From NCBI GenBank assembly GCA_964581165.1, contig CAZOMM010000011.1:1-36417 (forward strand): a stretch of DNA of 36,417 nucleotides. The letters run 5' to 3'. Position numbers and translations under genes: made by a program. This document shows positions 24,093 to 31,417 of the stretch, piece after piece. Below the pieces are notes generated by a model. That model had not been told where the DNA came from and searched no databases. It was given only the letters and a program-made list of their open reading frames with translations. This DNA is from CAZPAN01 sp964581165 (GTDB lineage Bacteria; Actinomycetota; Coriobacteriia; Coriobacteriales; CADBOM01). How positions within the stretch are numbered: the stretch's first letter is position 1; each line of letters opens with the position of its first letter.

Positions 24093-24198
24093 CATTCTGC
24101 TCACTCTTTGCATTCTGCCACCCTTTGGTGAAAGCCCTTTGGTGAAAGCCCAGTCTTATTGAGCACTGCTAGATTGGTTTTCAAACCAATCTCAATTC

Positions 24199-24225
24199 TG
24201 GTTTAACATAGAGAAACATAGAGAA
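24199..24225 (+). promoter_or_regulatory. Shared upstream motif, copy 1 (Tat lipoprotein gene)
   Basis: The 18-mer tggtttaacatagagaaa (24199-24216) is found again at 26837-26854 before the histidine kinase gene. Here acatagagaa is doubled with a 10-bp period (24206-24225). About 40 bp upstream, ttgagcact plus ctag (24159-24171) is also shared between the two regions. It could be a promoter core or a response-regulator operator; the sequence alone does not decide. Confidence 0.55.
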
Positions 24226-24332
24226 ATTCGTTATGGAAAATGTCGATCAGTCTCGATTAATCACGATCAATCAGCCAATTGAGCAATTAGCCAGTTGGGA
24301 AATCAGGCAATTAGGAGAGGAGCGCTTGGGCT

Positions 24333-25586
24333 ATGTCGGATGACGGTCATTGGTCGGATGAAAAGCAACGACCCGGTGGCGAACATCGGATAAGCCGTAG
24401 GCAGTTTCTTAGGGGATCTGTCACATTGGCTGCCTTGGCAGCAGGCGCTCCTGTTTTATCTGCTTGTTCCTCAGACGAAGAGACACAAGAAGCAACTTTA
24501 GAACCCACGGAGCTTTCGGTTGCCGAGGATTCGGTGCTTTTATCCAGCGATTTTGAAGAACTGGATTACAGCGAATGTGTTACTGAAGCTGCATCCTTTG
24601 ACCTCCCCATGGGCAGTATTGCCAATATGGATGACGACTCAATTGCCGTTGTTCTCAGTCCAGGTTCTACCAACGATGTACTTGTAAGTCTTGGGCTTTT
24701 AAGCATTTCGAGTCAGAGTCTGAGCACCGTACTCGAAAGAGCAGTGTCTGATTCGGAGGGCTATCAGATCTACGACGCTCGAGGCAATGGGCAGATTTTA
24801 ATCTGGGTAGAATGCAATCTCTACGATGACGATTGGCGGGTTTACATAGCAGAGGTTAGAAGCTCGACTGAGATTGGTGAGGCTATTTTGGTGGATGAGG
24901 GAGATCTAGATTTTGATCCACCGATGCTATGCGTTAGCGGAGACGCTGCTTTTTGGACCGTAATGCCTTCTGAGGATGGCTCGGCAACAAGCTCGGACTC
25001 TTATCTCAAAAAGGCAAGTCTTAGCAATACAAATCCGCAAATTGCCTACACCTCACACGGGCGAATGATCACAAATCCCCAAGCCACAGATGGTGTGGTT
25101 ACGATAGTTCCAAGAGCAAACACCTCTTCTACTAGGTATCAGTTAACAGCCCTTGATGCTTCTACGCTTGAGGTTCTTTGCGCTCAGATTCTGCCTAGCT
25201 CTATGCGAGCATACGATGCCATCTATATGGATGAGTCGATGATTTTCTCGATTGAATCTAGCTACGACTATGGTGATGGGATTTCCAGTTTTGGAACCTA
25301 CGCTCCAATGGGCGACGGCCAATATGTTCGCTTTAATCGAACTCCCATGGACACGCCTGTTATCTGCGGAGACTATCTTGTGGTTAAAAGCACTTCGAGC
25401 ATTGTGGGCTTAAAGCTGAGCGAACAAAGTTACTTTGCCATTCCTGTGGTCTCGGGATGCGAAAGCTATGGAGACTTTTTGATGTCTGTGGGTAAAAGCG
25501 AAAGAATCGTTGCCTACACTTCGGTGCCATCGGGGGATGGTTCTGGAGATGGTGTCGTTACTGTTAGGGTTTTTAATGTTACTTAA
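24333..25586 (+). CDS. Tat-exported lipoprotein of unknown function
   Basis: The 417-residue protein starts with a twin-arginine signal (SRRQFLRGS, Arg22-Arg23), a hydrophobic stretch, and a lipobox LSAC with Cys45. It should therefore be folded in the cytoplasm, exported by Tat, and lipid-anchored on the outer face of the membrane. The mature part is acidic and rich in Ser, Asp and beta-strand-like segments (VYIAEVRSSTEIGEAIL, AFWTVMPSEDG, YLVVKSTSSIVGLKL), which suggests a beta-propeller-like fold, but I see no diagnostic motif. Start ATG 24333 lies behind TTAGGAGAGGAG. It lies directly before a two-component system and shares an upstream motif with the kinase gene, so it may be a target or sensor partner of that system; this is inference. 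Confidence 0.85.
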   Translation: MSDDGHWSDEKQRPGGEHRISRRQFLRGSVTLAALAAGAPVLSACSSDEETQEATLEPTELSVAEDSVLLSSDFEELDYSECVTEAASFDLPMGSIANMDDDSIAVVLSPGSTNDVLVSLGLLSISSQSLSTVLERAVSDSEGYQIYDARGNGQILIWVECNLYDDDWRVYIAEVRSSTEIGEAILVDEGDLDFDPPMLCVSGDAAFWTVMPSEDGSATSSDSYLKKASLSNTNPQIAYTSHGRMITNPQATDGVVTIVPRANTSSTRYQLTALDASTLEVLCAQILPSSMRAYDAIYMDESMIFSIESSYDYGDGISSFGTYAPMGDGQYVRFNRTPMDTPVICGDYLVVKSTSSIVGLKLSEQSYFAIPVVSGCESYGDFLMSVGKSERIVAYTSVPSGDGSGDGVVTVRVFNVT

Positions 25587-25873
25587 TTGCGTAAACGGCA
25601 AAGCTAATGGTGGTTTCGCGGATTATTGGGAATGAGCCGAGTTAGAGAGTAGACTTACTTTCGATGTAAGGCCCGGTGCAGAGCTCAAAGAGCAGACCGG
25701 GGAGGCTGGTCAGACTGGGGAGGAGTCGTCAGGCTGAGACTAGGCTGAGGCCGAGATTAGTCTGAGAGCAGGCCTTGCCAGGCTGAGCAGACCTCAAAGG
25801 CCAGACTGGGGAGGCTGAGCAAGAGCCGGGCCTTACATATAAGGGTTAAGCTAATACCGTAAGGAGAGCACCC
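25587..25873. repeat. Spacer with long inverted repeat around a repeat cluster
   Basis: A perfect 13-bp inverted repeat (atgtaaggcccgg 25664-25676; ccgggccttacat 25826-25838) encloses about 150 bp. That interior holds near copies of agactggggaggctg and smaller inverted repeats, such as AGACTA/TAGTCT. There is no T-run after the right arm. The region ends just before the response-regulator ribosome binding site (AAGGAG). It could form a long structured leader or a cruciform. No gene is seen. Confidence 0.75.
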
Positions 25874-26596
25874 ATGACAAGTTCTGAAGTCATGCGCATC
25901 CTGTTAGTAGAGGACGAAAAAGCTATCAGAGATGCAGTAGAGGCCTATCTTAAGGTTGAGAATTACGCAGTAACTGCAGTTGGAGATGGCCAAGAGGCCC
26001 TCGATGAGTTTGAGACACATCAGTTTGACTTAGTAGTTCTCGATCTTATGCTGCCACGAGTATCGGGCGAAAGAATCTGCAGGGTTATACGCGATAAATC
26101 CGATATCCCCATAATCATGCTTACAGCCAAAGGAGAGGTTGAAGACAGGATTGTGGGCTTGGAACTAGGAGCAGACGACTATCTGGTAAAGCCGTTTTCT
26201 CCACGTGAGCTTGTTGCTAGGGTTCGCGCACTGCTCAGGCGAGCTCATATCGAATCTGATCCCCAGCGAGAAGTGTTTACCTTTGGCGATCTGGTTATAG
26301 ATCTTTCTGGCCACAAGGTTTTTGTTGACAACAAAGAAGTAGATCTTACTGCCAGCGAGTTTAAACTGCTTACCACGCTGTCTAGGTATCCTGGAAGGGT
26401 CTATTCGAGGATGGAACTAGTAGAGAAGGTTTTGGGATACGACTTTGAGGGTTACGAGCGCACGATAGATAGCCACATCAAAAATCTTCGCGCCAAAATT
26501 GGCGACGACCCGCGTCGTCCAAAATGGCTCTACACTGTTCATGGCATTGGATACAGATTTGAGGATCCATCTAAGTCGAGTAAGGGATCTCTCTAG
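25874..26596 (+). CDS. OmpR/PhoB-family response regulator
   Basis: The 240-residue protein has an N-terminal receiver domain with acidic residues in LLVEDE, phospho-acceptor Asp57 in VVLDLMLP, Thr84 and Lys106 (LVKPFSP). It is followed by a winged-helix DNA-binding domain (about 137-232) with LTASEFKLLTTLSRYPGRVYSR, the recognition helix region TIDSHIKNLRAKIGDD, and the wing YTVHGIGYRFE. Start ATG 25874 is preceded by AAGGAG at 7 nt. The downstream histidine kinase is the probable partner, although a 290-bp repeat-rich spacer separates them. The target genes are not known from the sequence. Confidence 0.93.
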   Translation: MTSSEVMRILLVEDEKAIRDAVEAYLKVENYAVTAVGDGQEALDEFETHQFDLVVLDLMLPRVSGERICRVIRDKSDIPIIMLTAKGEVEDRIVGLELGADDYLVKPFSPRELVARVRALLRRAHIESDPQREVFTFGDLVIDLSGHKVFVDNKEVDLTASEFKLLTTLSRYPGRVYSRMELVEKVLGYDFEGYERTIDSHIKNLRAKIGDDPRRPKWLYTVHGIGYRFEDPSKSSKGSL

Positions 26597-26885
26597 CTTG
26601 AGTAAGTCTGGTTTGGCCTGTCTGCGGGCTTTGTTATTTGACCCGACTCGACCCGTCTGTGAACTTTGTTGTCCGACCCGCTCAACCTGTCTGTCCGACA
26701 CAACCCGACTCGACCCGTCTGTCTGAGAGGTGCCTGTTGCTTACATTGTTTAAATCATCCTGCACACCCTTTAACGAGAGTCTGCTGTTGTTGAGCACTT
26801 CTAGCTTGACTAGCTCTAAGGCAGCAGTGGCAGCAGTGGTTTAACATAGAGAAAAATAACGGGCAGGCACCTGATAGACATAACA
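26597..26885. other. Spacer between response regulator and histidine kinase
   Basis: No gene is supported. The 20-mer acccgactcgacccgtctgt occurs perfectly at 26641-26660 and 26703-26722, with a looser copy between. The later part has ttgagcact at 26791-26799 and the shared 18-mer at 26837-26854. The kinase may have its own promoter here. Confidence 0.6.
26837..26854 (+). promoter_or_regulatory. Shared upstream motif, copy 2 (histidine kinase gene)
   Basis: The 18-mer tggtttaacatagagaaa is identical to 24199-24216. The upstream ttgagcact and ctag elements are also shared, at a spacing 6 bp longer than in copy 1. It ends 31 nt before the kinase start codon. Confidence 0.55.
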
Positions 26886-29489
26886 ATGAGCAAAAGTCCT
26901 GAAGTAAAAGATAGAACAACAGACGTTATGACGGTATCGTTTACCGGCAGGGTTGTTTTACTGTTTGCTCTTGTTGCTGTAATGACAGCTTTGATTGCCG
27001 CACTTGTATTAGGCCTTGTTTGGGAGAGCTACTTTAACTCCTACGCCAAAGAAAACATGCAGCGTACTGCAGATTTTGCTGCTCTTTCTTTGGGCGAGCG
27101 CTTCGAACGATATGGAAATTGGATACAAGCGGTTGAGGGGATGCCTGCAATCTCATCTGACGAGACCCTAAAAATCGAAGCTGTGGATACAAATGGTTAT
27201 GTGATTTACTCCGAAAACGTTCTTGCCGATCTTGCTGTCTACGGGGCTACATCTGAGATTTTGCCTACTGCACCCAGCGATCCCAACCGAACAATAAGTG
27301 TTGCAATAACTGCTTATGGCACAGAAATTGGAACAGTTTATGTTTGGACCGATGCTTCTACTGGTTTTGTGGCTGGGCGAGATACCGTATTTAAATCCAA
27401 CTCATATGGTGCTGTAGTTTTTGCTGCCTTAGTCGCAGTTTTATTCTCATGTTTAATTGGCTATGTGCTCTCTAGAAGGCTCATTGAGCCTATTAAGCGC
27501 GTCTCTCGCACTGCAGATGCCATTAAAGGTGGCGACTTATCTGCCAGAACCGGCCTTGTAGGAAGCGATGAGATAGCTCAGCTGGGCATGACCTTTGACG
27601 ATATGGCCGAGTCTATCGAAAACGATCGTAAGCTTGAACGCAGACTCATAAACGATGTGGCCCATGAACTCAGAACTCCGCTTATGGCAATGCAGGCTAC
27701 AGTTGAAGCCATGGTCGATGGAGTGCTTCCGGCCGATCAGCAGCGGCTTAATATGGTCAACGAGGAGGTTGTGCGACTTGGCAGGTTGGTAGATGCCCTG
27801 CTTAAGCTTTCTCGCCTAGAAAATCGCTCGACCCCAATGAATGCCAAAGAAATAGACCTAGGCAGCTTGGTGGAAGAGTTGGTTTTGACTCACCAAATGC
27901 TTGTAGAAGAATCGGGCTTAGAGCTGAGATATGCCTATGAGTCTGGGGTTATGGTTATGGCCGATCCAGATCTAATAAAGCAAGCAATCGCCAATATTAT
28001 CTCTAACGCTGTTAGATACACGCCCGAGGGCGGCAAGATCGAAATTGAGGTAAGAAGCGATTCTGTTATGGCCCAGATCTCGATTAGTGATACTGGCGAA
28101 GGAATGTCTGAGGATGATCTTAAACATATCTTTTCGAGGTTCTGGAGATCTGATTCGGCTCGTGACAGGGTGTCTGGGGGCCTAGGTGTGGGGCTGGCCA
28201 TCGTTAAAGAAGTGGTGGACAGACATAACGGCTGGGTAGATGTGGCTTCTAGCTTGGGGCAGGGCAGCACCTTTACCATTAACATCCCGCTTTTAAAGGA
28301 AGACAGTTCCAAATCAAAGAAGAAAACAAAGACTTCTTCTGGTAAAGCTAGGAACTTTTTGATATTCCCAGTTAGAGAGAGCAAGGATAAATCCAAGAGT
28401 GCTCTAGCTCGCTCTCAGGCTAAAAAAGAGCGTGCAGCCGCCTCTGCTGCGCGCAAGGCCGAAAAGGCTGGAGCTAAGGCCCAAGGTGGTCTTTTGTACA
28501 GTCTTAAATGGGTTGGTAAAAGAGATGGCTTGCAGGTGCTTCCTGTAAAAGGTTTGCAAGAGGCTCCTGAGGAGGCAAACGTGTTGAAAGAGGGGGATTC
28601 GATGGCAGAAATTGACATTCGTCCAGACAGCTCGGGTAAGGTAAGAGACATCTATGATCTTGGAGATAGGCTGCTAATGGTGGCCTCCGACAGGATATCG
28701 GCCTTTGATTATGTGCTAGAGGACGAGATTCCTTATAAGGGCGAGGTTCTTAATCGCATCTCTTTGTTCTGGTTTGAGATGCTGGGCGATGTAATTGGAA
28801 ACCATGTGATCTCGGCTGATCCGGCTGATCTTCCAGAAAAGTTTCAGCCCTATGCAGACTATCTTGCTGGTAGGTCGATGATTGTTAAGAAGGCCGAGAT
28901 GTTTCCGGTGGAGTGTATCGTGCGTGGATATCTGGCTGGCTCTGGTCTTAAGGAATACCAAGCAAGCTCCACAGTGTGCTCGATTCCGCTGCCAGAGGGT
29001 TTGATCAACTCATCTAAACTTCCAGAACCAATCTTTACTCCATCCACAAAAGCCGAGATTGGCGATCATGACGAAAACGTAAGTTTTGAGGCCATAGTCG
29101 AAAAAATTGGCATCGATAATGCCGAGGCTCTGCGCAGCTACTCGCTAGATGTCTATCGTAAGGCCAGTGAGTTCGCCGCACAAAAAGGCATCATCATTGC
29201 GGACACAAAACTGGAGTTTGGAACAGTTGATGGGCAGATCATTTTGGCCGATGAGGTTTTGACTCCAGACTCTTCAAGATTTTGGCCGAGCGATCTTTAT
29301 GAACCTGGCAAGAGTCAGCCGAGCTTTGACAAGCAGTTCATTCGCGATTGGCTTGATGCAAATTGGGATCGTACTGGCAATCCACCAAGGTTGCCCGAAG
29401 AGATCATTGCCAAGACCTCAGAAAAGTACATTCAGGCATATGAGATGCTAACTGGAAGCAAATTTGAGCCACAGGGTGGCGCGCGCTAG
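26886..29489 (+). CDS. Sensor histidine kinase fused in frame to SAICAR synthase (PurC)
   Basis: This single 867-codon frame encodes two known proteins. Residues 1-473 are a membrane sensor kinase: helix about 22-46, an extracytoplasmic domain, helix about 174-196, HAMP (RRLIEPIKRVSRTADAIKGG), phospho-acceptor His260 in NDVAHELRTPL, and then ATPase motifs NIISNAVRYTPEGG, DTGEGM, FSRFWR and GLGVGLAI. Residues 474-572 are a Lys/Ala/Ser-rich linker. Residues 573-867 are a full-length PurC. No stop codon separates them. A strong internal ribosome binding site (AAAGAGGGGG, 5 nt before ATG 28602) suggests that free PurC is also or mainly made. The kinase start ATG 26886 has only a weak Shine-Dalgarno sequence. 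A sequencing error that removed a stop or changed frame in the linker is possible. Confidence 0.85.
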   Translation: MSKSPEVKDRTTDVMTVSFTGRVVLLFALVAVMTALIAALVLGLVWESYFNSYAKENMQRTADFAALSLGERFERYGNWIQAVEGMPAISSDETLKIEAVDTNGYVIYSENVLADLAVYGATSEILPTAPSDPNRTISVAITAYGTEIGTVYVWTDASTGFVAGRDTVFKSNSYGAVVFAALVAVLFSCLIGYVLSRRLIEPIKRVSRTADAIKGGDLSARTGLVGSDEIAQLGMTFDDMAESIENDRKLERRLINDVAHELRTPLMAMQATVEAMVDGVLPADQQRLNMVNEEVVRLGRLVDALLKLSRLENRSTPMNAKEIDLGSLVEELVLTHQMLVEESGLELRYAYESGVMVMADPDLIKQAIANIISNAVRYTPEGGKIEIEVRSDSVMAQISISDTGEGMSEDDLKHIFSRFWRSDSARDRVSGGLGVGLAIVKEVVDRHNGWVDVASSLGQGSTFTINIPLLKEDSSKSKKKTKTSSGKARNFLIFPVRESKDKSKSALARSQAKKERAAASAARKAEKAGAKAQGGLLYSLKWVGKRDGLQVLPVKGLQEAPEEANVLKEGDSMAEIDIRPDSSGKVRDIYDLGDRLLMVASDRISAFDYVLEDEIPYKGEVLNRISLFWFEMLGDVIGNHVISADPADLPEKFQPYADYLAGRSMIVKKAEMFPVECIVRGYLAGSGLKEYQASSTVCSIPLPEGLINSSKLPEPIFTPSTKAEIGDHDENVSFEAIVEKIGIDNAEALRSYSLDVYRKASEFAAQKGIIIADTKLEFGTVDGQIILADEVLTPDSSRFWPSDLYEPGKSQPSFDKQFIRDWLDANWDRTGNPPRLPEEIIAKTSEKYIQAYEMLTGSKFEPQGGAR
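28602..29489 (+). CDS. purC: SAICAR synthase (PurC), probable internal start within the kinase frame
   Basis: The enzyme joins aspartate to CAIR using ATP to give SAICAR, the substrate of PurB. The 295-residue unit is complete: SSGKVRDIYDLGDRLLMVASDRISAFDYV (in part), the signature FPVECIVRGYLAGSGLKEY (in part), FTPSTKAEIGDHDENVSF, IIADTKLEFG, and LTPDSSRFWP. Its length equals that of free-standing PurC of the long type. ATG 28602 is preceded by AAAGAGGGGG at the ideal 5-nt distance, inside the kinase linker, so independent translation is likely. This entry marks the same bases as the C-terminal part of the longer frame. Confidence 0.85.
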   Translation: MAEIDIRPDSSGKVRDIYDLGDRLLMVASDRISAFDYVLEDEIPYKGEVLNRISLFWFEMLGDVIGNHVISADPADLPEKFQPYADYLAGRSMIVKKAEMFPVECIVRGYLAGSGLKEYQASSTVCSIPLPEGLINSSKLPEPIFTPSTKAEIGDHDENVSFEAIVEKIGIDNAEALRSYSLDVYRKASEFAAQKGIIIADTKLEFGTVDGQIILADEVLTPDSSRFWPSDLYEPGKSQPSFDKQFIRDWLDANWDRTGNPPRLPEEIIAKTSEKYIQAYEMLTGSKFEPQGGAR

Positions 29490-29668
29490 CGGTCGCTAGA
29501 CAACACAGGACGATATAGGACGAGCTTATTTGGCGGCACTCAAAGCCCAGAGTGTAGAATGAAGTTCTGCTCACTTGGATATTTGAGCAAAGGATGCACA
29601 TCAGACGCTTCGCTTGACGTTTGACTCAAACTGCGACGCGTCGGTAGATTCAGGAGTTTCGGTCATAA
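29490..29668. other. Spacer after purC
   Basis: No gene, repeat array or T-tailed terminator was recognised. A small inverted repeat (gtttga-c-tcaaac, near 29619-29631) is visible. Transcription could continue into the following membrane protein gene. Confidence 0.4.
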
Positions 29669-30292
29669 ATGACTAGGAGAAGCTACACAAACGACCGCAA
29701 TATGGGTGATGGCCCAGAAGGAGTTACGCGCAAATCTGCGGCAAAGGCCAAGCCAGCTTCTAAGGCGGCTTCGACCGTTTATGTAAAGTCGGGCAAAAAG
29801 ACTCGCAAAGAACTCAAGCAAGAGGCGGCTCAAAAAGAAGAGAAAAAGCGCCAAAAAGAAGCTCAAAAGCCTCAAAACATTAAGATGGCTGGTTCACTTG
29901 AGGCTAAGAAAGACAAAAACAAAAAAGAGATTCGCAAGTGGCGAAAAAGATGGTGGGTTGCCATTGCGATTGGTGTGATCTGTATTGTTATTTCGGTCTT
30001 TAATGTTGCGAACCTGAACACATACTACATTGTCTTTATGGTCTTGGCCTATGCAGCCATCATCGTTGCGTTATTCATTGAGTTTGGAAAAATTCGACGC
30101 TTAAAAAAACTCGAAGAGCAGGGTGGAGGTTCTGTCAAAAAGTCTCCAAAGCAGCTTAAGCACGAGCTGGAGCAAGCTAGGCTAGAAGAAGAACGTAGGG
30201 CTGCAAAGAAATCAAACAGCAAGATTAGAGCTATAAAAAAGAAGATCAGTAGAAAAAATGATGTTGCCGAAGATCTGCCTATGAAAGAGTAG
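29669..30292 (+). CDS. Basic two-TM membrane protein of unknown function
   Basis: The 207-residue protein has a long, very basic, Lys/Ala/Glu-rich N-terminal part (about residues 20-95, likely helical or coiled). Two membrane helices follow (about 96-113 and 118-140), and then a second basic helical tail (KKLEEQ, KQLKHELEQARLEEERRAAKK). Both charged ends should lie in the cytoplasm. I do not recognise the family. The start is uncertain: ATG 29669 has AGGAG 12 nt upstream, and ATG 29702 is an alternative. It lies between purC and a small membrane protein plus sortase, all in one direction. Confidence 0.78.
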   Translation: MTRRSYTNDRNMGDGPEGVTRKSAAKAKPASKAASTVYVKSGKKTRKELKQEAAQKEEKKRQKEAQKPQNIKMAGSLEAKKDKNKKEIRKWRKRWWVAIAIGVICIVISVFNVANLNTYYIVFMVLAYAAIIVALFIEFGKIRRLKKLEEQGGGSVKKSPKQLKHELEQARLEEERRAAKKSNSKIRAIKKKISRKNDVAEDLPMKE

Positions 30293-30356
30293 GTGCATTC
30301 AATCTACTAAGACAGGGTCTAGCTAGGTTTTAGCTTGCTTAGAAGGGTGATTTGCA

Positions 30357-30485
30357 ATGGACACAATAGATCTATTTGGATTTCAGATTCCTGCTATTGC
30401 GCTTTGGATTTTGGGGATTATTTTTGTTGTTCTAATTGTTGTCTTAATTCTTAAAGGCCTCATTGAGGAACTGAGAAAGAAATGA
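30357..30485 (+). CDS. 42-residue single-TM small protein before the sortase gene
   Basis: The short frame starts at ATG 30357 with AGAAGGG about 9 nt upstream. It encodes MDTIDLFGFQIPAIALW, then a hydrophobic helix (about residues 14-32), and ends in GLIEELRKK. Its stop overlaps the sortase start by 4 nt (ATGA), a hallmark of translational coupling. Overlap, ribosome binding site and TM-like composition all support a real gene. The function is unknown; a partner or regulator of the sortase is a guess from position. Confidence 0.75.
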   Translation: MDTIDLFGFQIPAIALWILGIIFVVLIVVLILKGLIEELRKK

Positions 30486-31327
30486 GCAAATCCTCAGATT
30501 CTGAATACGAAGGGGTTCATGTAAAAGGGAATCTTGAGTCAAATCAAAAAAGCAAGGAAAAAAAGCCTTGGGATCTCAAAAGTAAGATTCTTCTTGGAAT
30601 AGGTTTGGCCTTGTTGGCGGTAGCCCTAGGCATTGTAGGAAGCATGTTTTACGGCTACATGGATGCGTCGTCGAGATATAACACAGCAAGAGAGGCTTCG
30701 GGCGTAGACCAATCGCTTATAGATGAGATTTTTGATGGCATTTCAAGTTTGGCTGACATCGATATGGATTGGGATGCTTTAGGTCAGATTAACCCCAATA
30801 TTATTGGGTGGATCTATGTAGAAGATTCTGTTATTGACTACCCAATAGTCCAAGGCGATGACAACGATTATTATCTGCATCATTCCTTCGATGACACGTA
30901 TAGCTCTAGTGGTTGCATATTCCTAGATTGCGATGATGCAGAAGATATGAGCAGCGACAATAACATCATTTATGGGCACAACATGCTAAATGGTTCCATG
31001 TTTGCCAGTCTGCTTAATTTTAAGGATCAGGCTTATCTTGAGGGCGATCGTAGAGTGATCATTGTTACGCAGACTCAAGCCTTTATGCTTTCACCTGTTT
31101 TTTCCTATACAGTTAGCGGCACAGATTCGAGCATCAGGGTCTTTGACTTTGAGACACGAGAGGATTTCGAAGCGTATATCTCGGAAATGCTTGATCGTGC
31201 GGTAAGTTCCATTGATTTTGATATATCCCAGGTAGACAAATTGTTTTCGTTGGTTACTTGTAGTTACGAGACAAATGACAACAGAACAGTGCTTTGTTGT
31301 GTGCAAACCGATGCAGTGACGTTTTGA
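30482..31327 (+). CDS. Class B sortase
   Basis: Sortases cleave a sorting signal on exported proteins and attach them to the cell wall or to pili. The 281-residue protein has a cytoplasmic N-terminal tail, a single membrane anchor (about residues 35-58), and a class B sortase domain (INPNIIGWIYVEDSVIDYPI, DDNDYYLHHSFD). The catalytic residues are His166 (IIYGHNM), Cys260 (SLVTCSYE) and Arg268 (NDNRTVLCC). No sortase substrate with a sorting motif is seen in this window, so its target lies elsewhere. ATG 30482 overlaps the small TM protein gene. It precedes purF with no visible terminator. Confidence 0.93.
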   Translation: MSKSSDSEYEGVHVKGNLESNQKSKEKKPWDLKSKILLGIGLALLAVALGIVGSMFYGYMDASSRYNTAREASGVDQSLIDEIFDGISSLADIDMDWDALGQINPNIIGWIYVEDSVIDYPIVQGDDNDYYLHHSFDDTYSSSGCIFLDCDDAEDMSSDNNIIYGHNMLNGSMFASLLNFKDQAYLEGDRRVIIVTQTQAFMLSPVFSYTVSGTDSSIRVFDFETREDFEAYISEMLDRAVSSIDFDISQVDKLFSLVTCSYETNDNRTVLCCVQTDAVTF

Positions 31328-31417
31328 TTGCTTGTCTTGCTGATGTTTTTGTTTACCTTTTTACGTATAGTTGCAGGTCTAACTTATGTGAGGGTTATGT
31401 GAGGGGGCATGTCCTAG

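Larger units (their letters stand above)
23817..24332. other. Divergent spacer between the kinase gene and the Tat lipoprotein gene
   Basis: No gene is supported. It should hold promoters for both directions, but only sequence motifs can be named. These are a 30-bp sequence repeated with a 34-bp period (24029-24058, 24063-24092) that includes a perfect 9-bp inverted repeat (24057-24077), a tandem 14-mer ccctttggtgaaag (24121-24148), and the inverted repeat gattggttt/aaaccaatc at 24172-24191. A motif at 24199-24225 recurs upstream of the histidine kinase gene. Confidence 0.55.

Noticed and set aside
25664..25838. Intrinsic terminator after the Tat lipoprotein gene
   Set aside because: The arms are 149 nt apart and no T-run follows the right arm, so it does not fit a simple terminator.
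26604..26850. Small frames in the spacer between the response regulator and the kinase
   Set aside because: They follow the 20-bp repeat, have no ribosome binding site and give low-complexity products.
30500..31327. A sortase-pilus island
   Set aside because: Only one class B sortase is present. No protein with a sorting signal or pilin features was found in the window.
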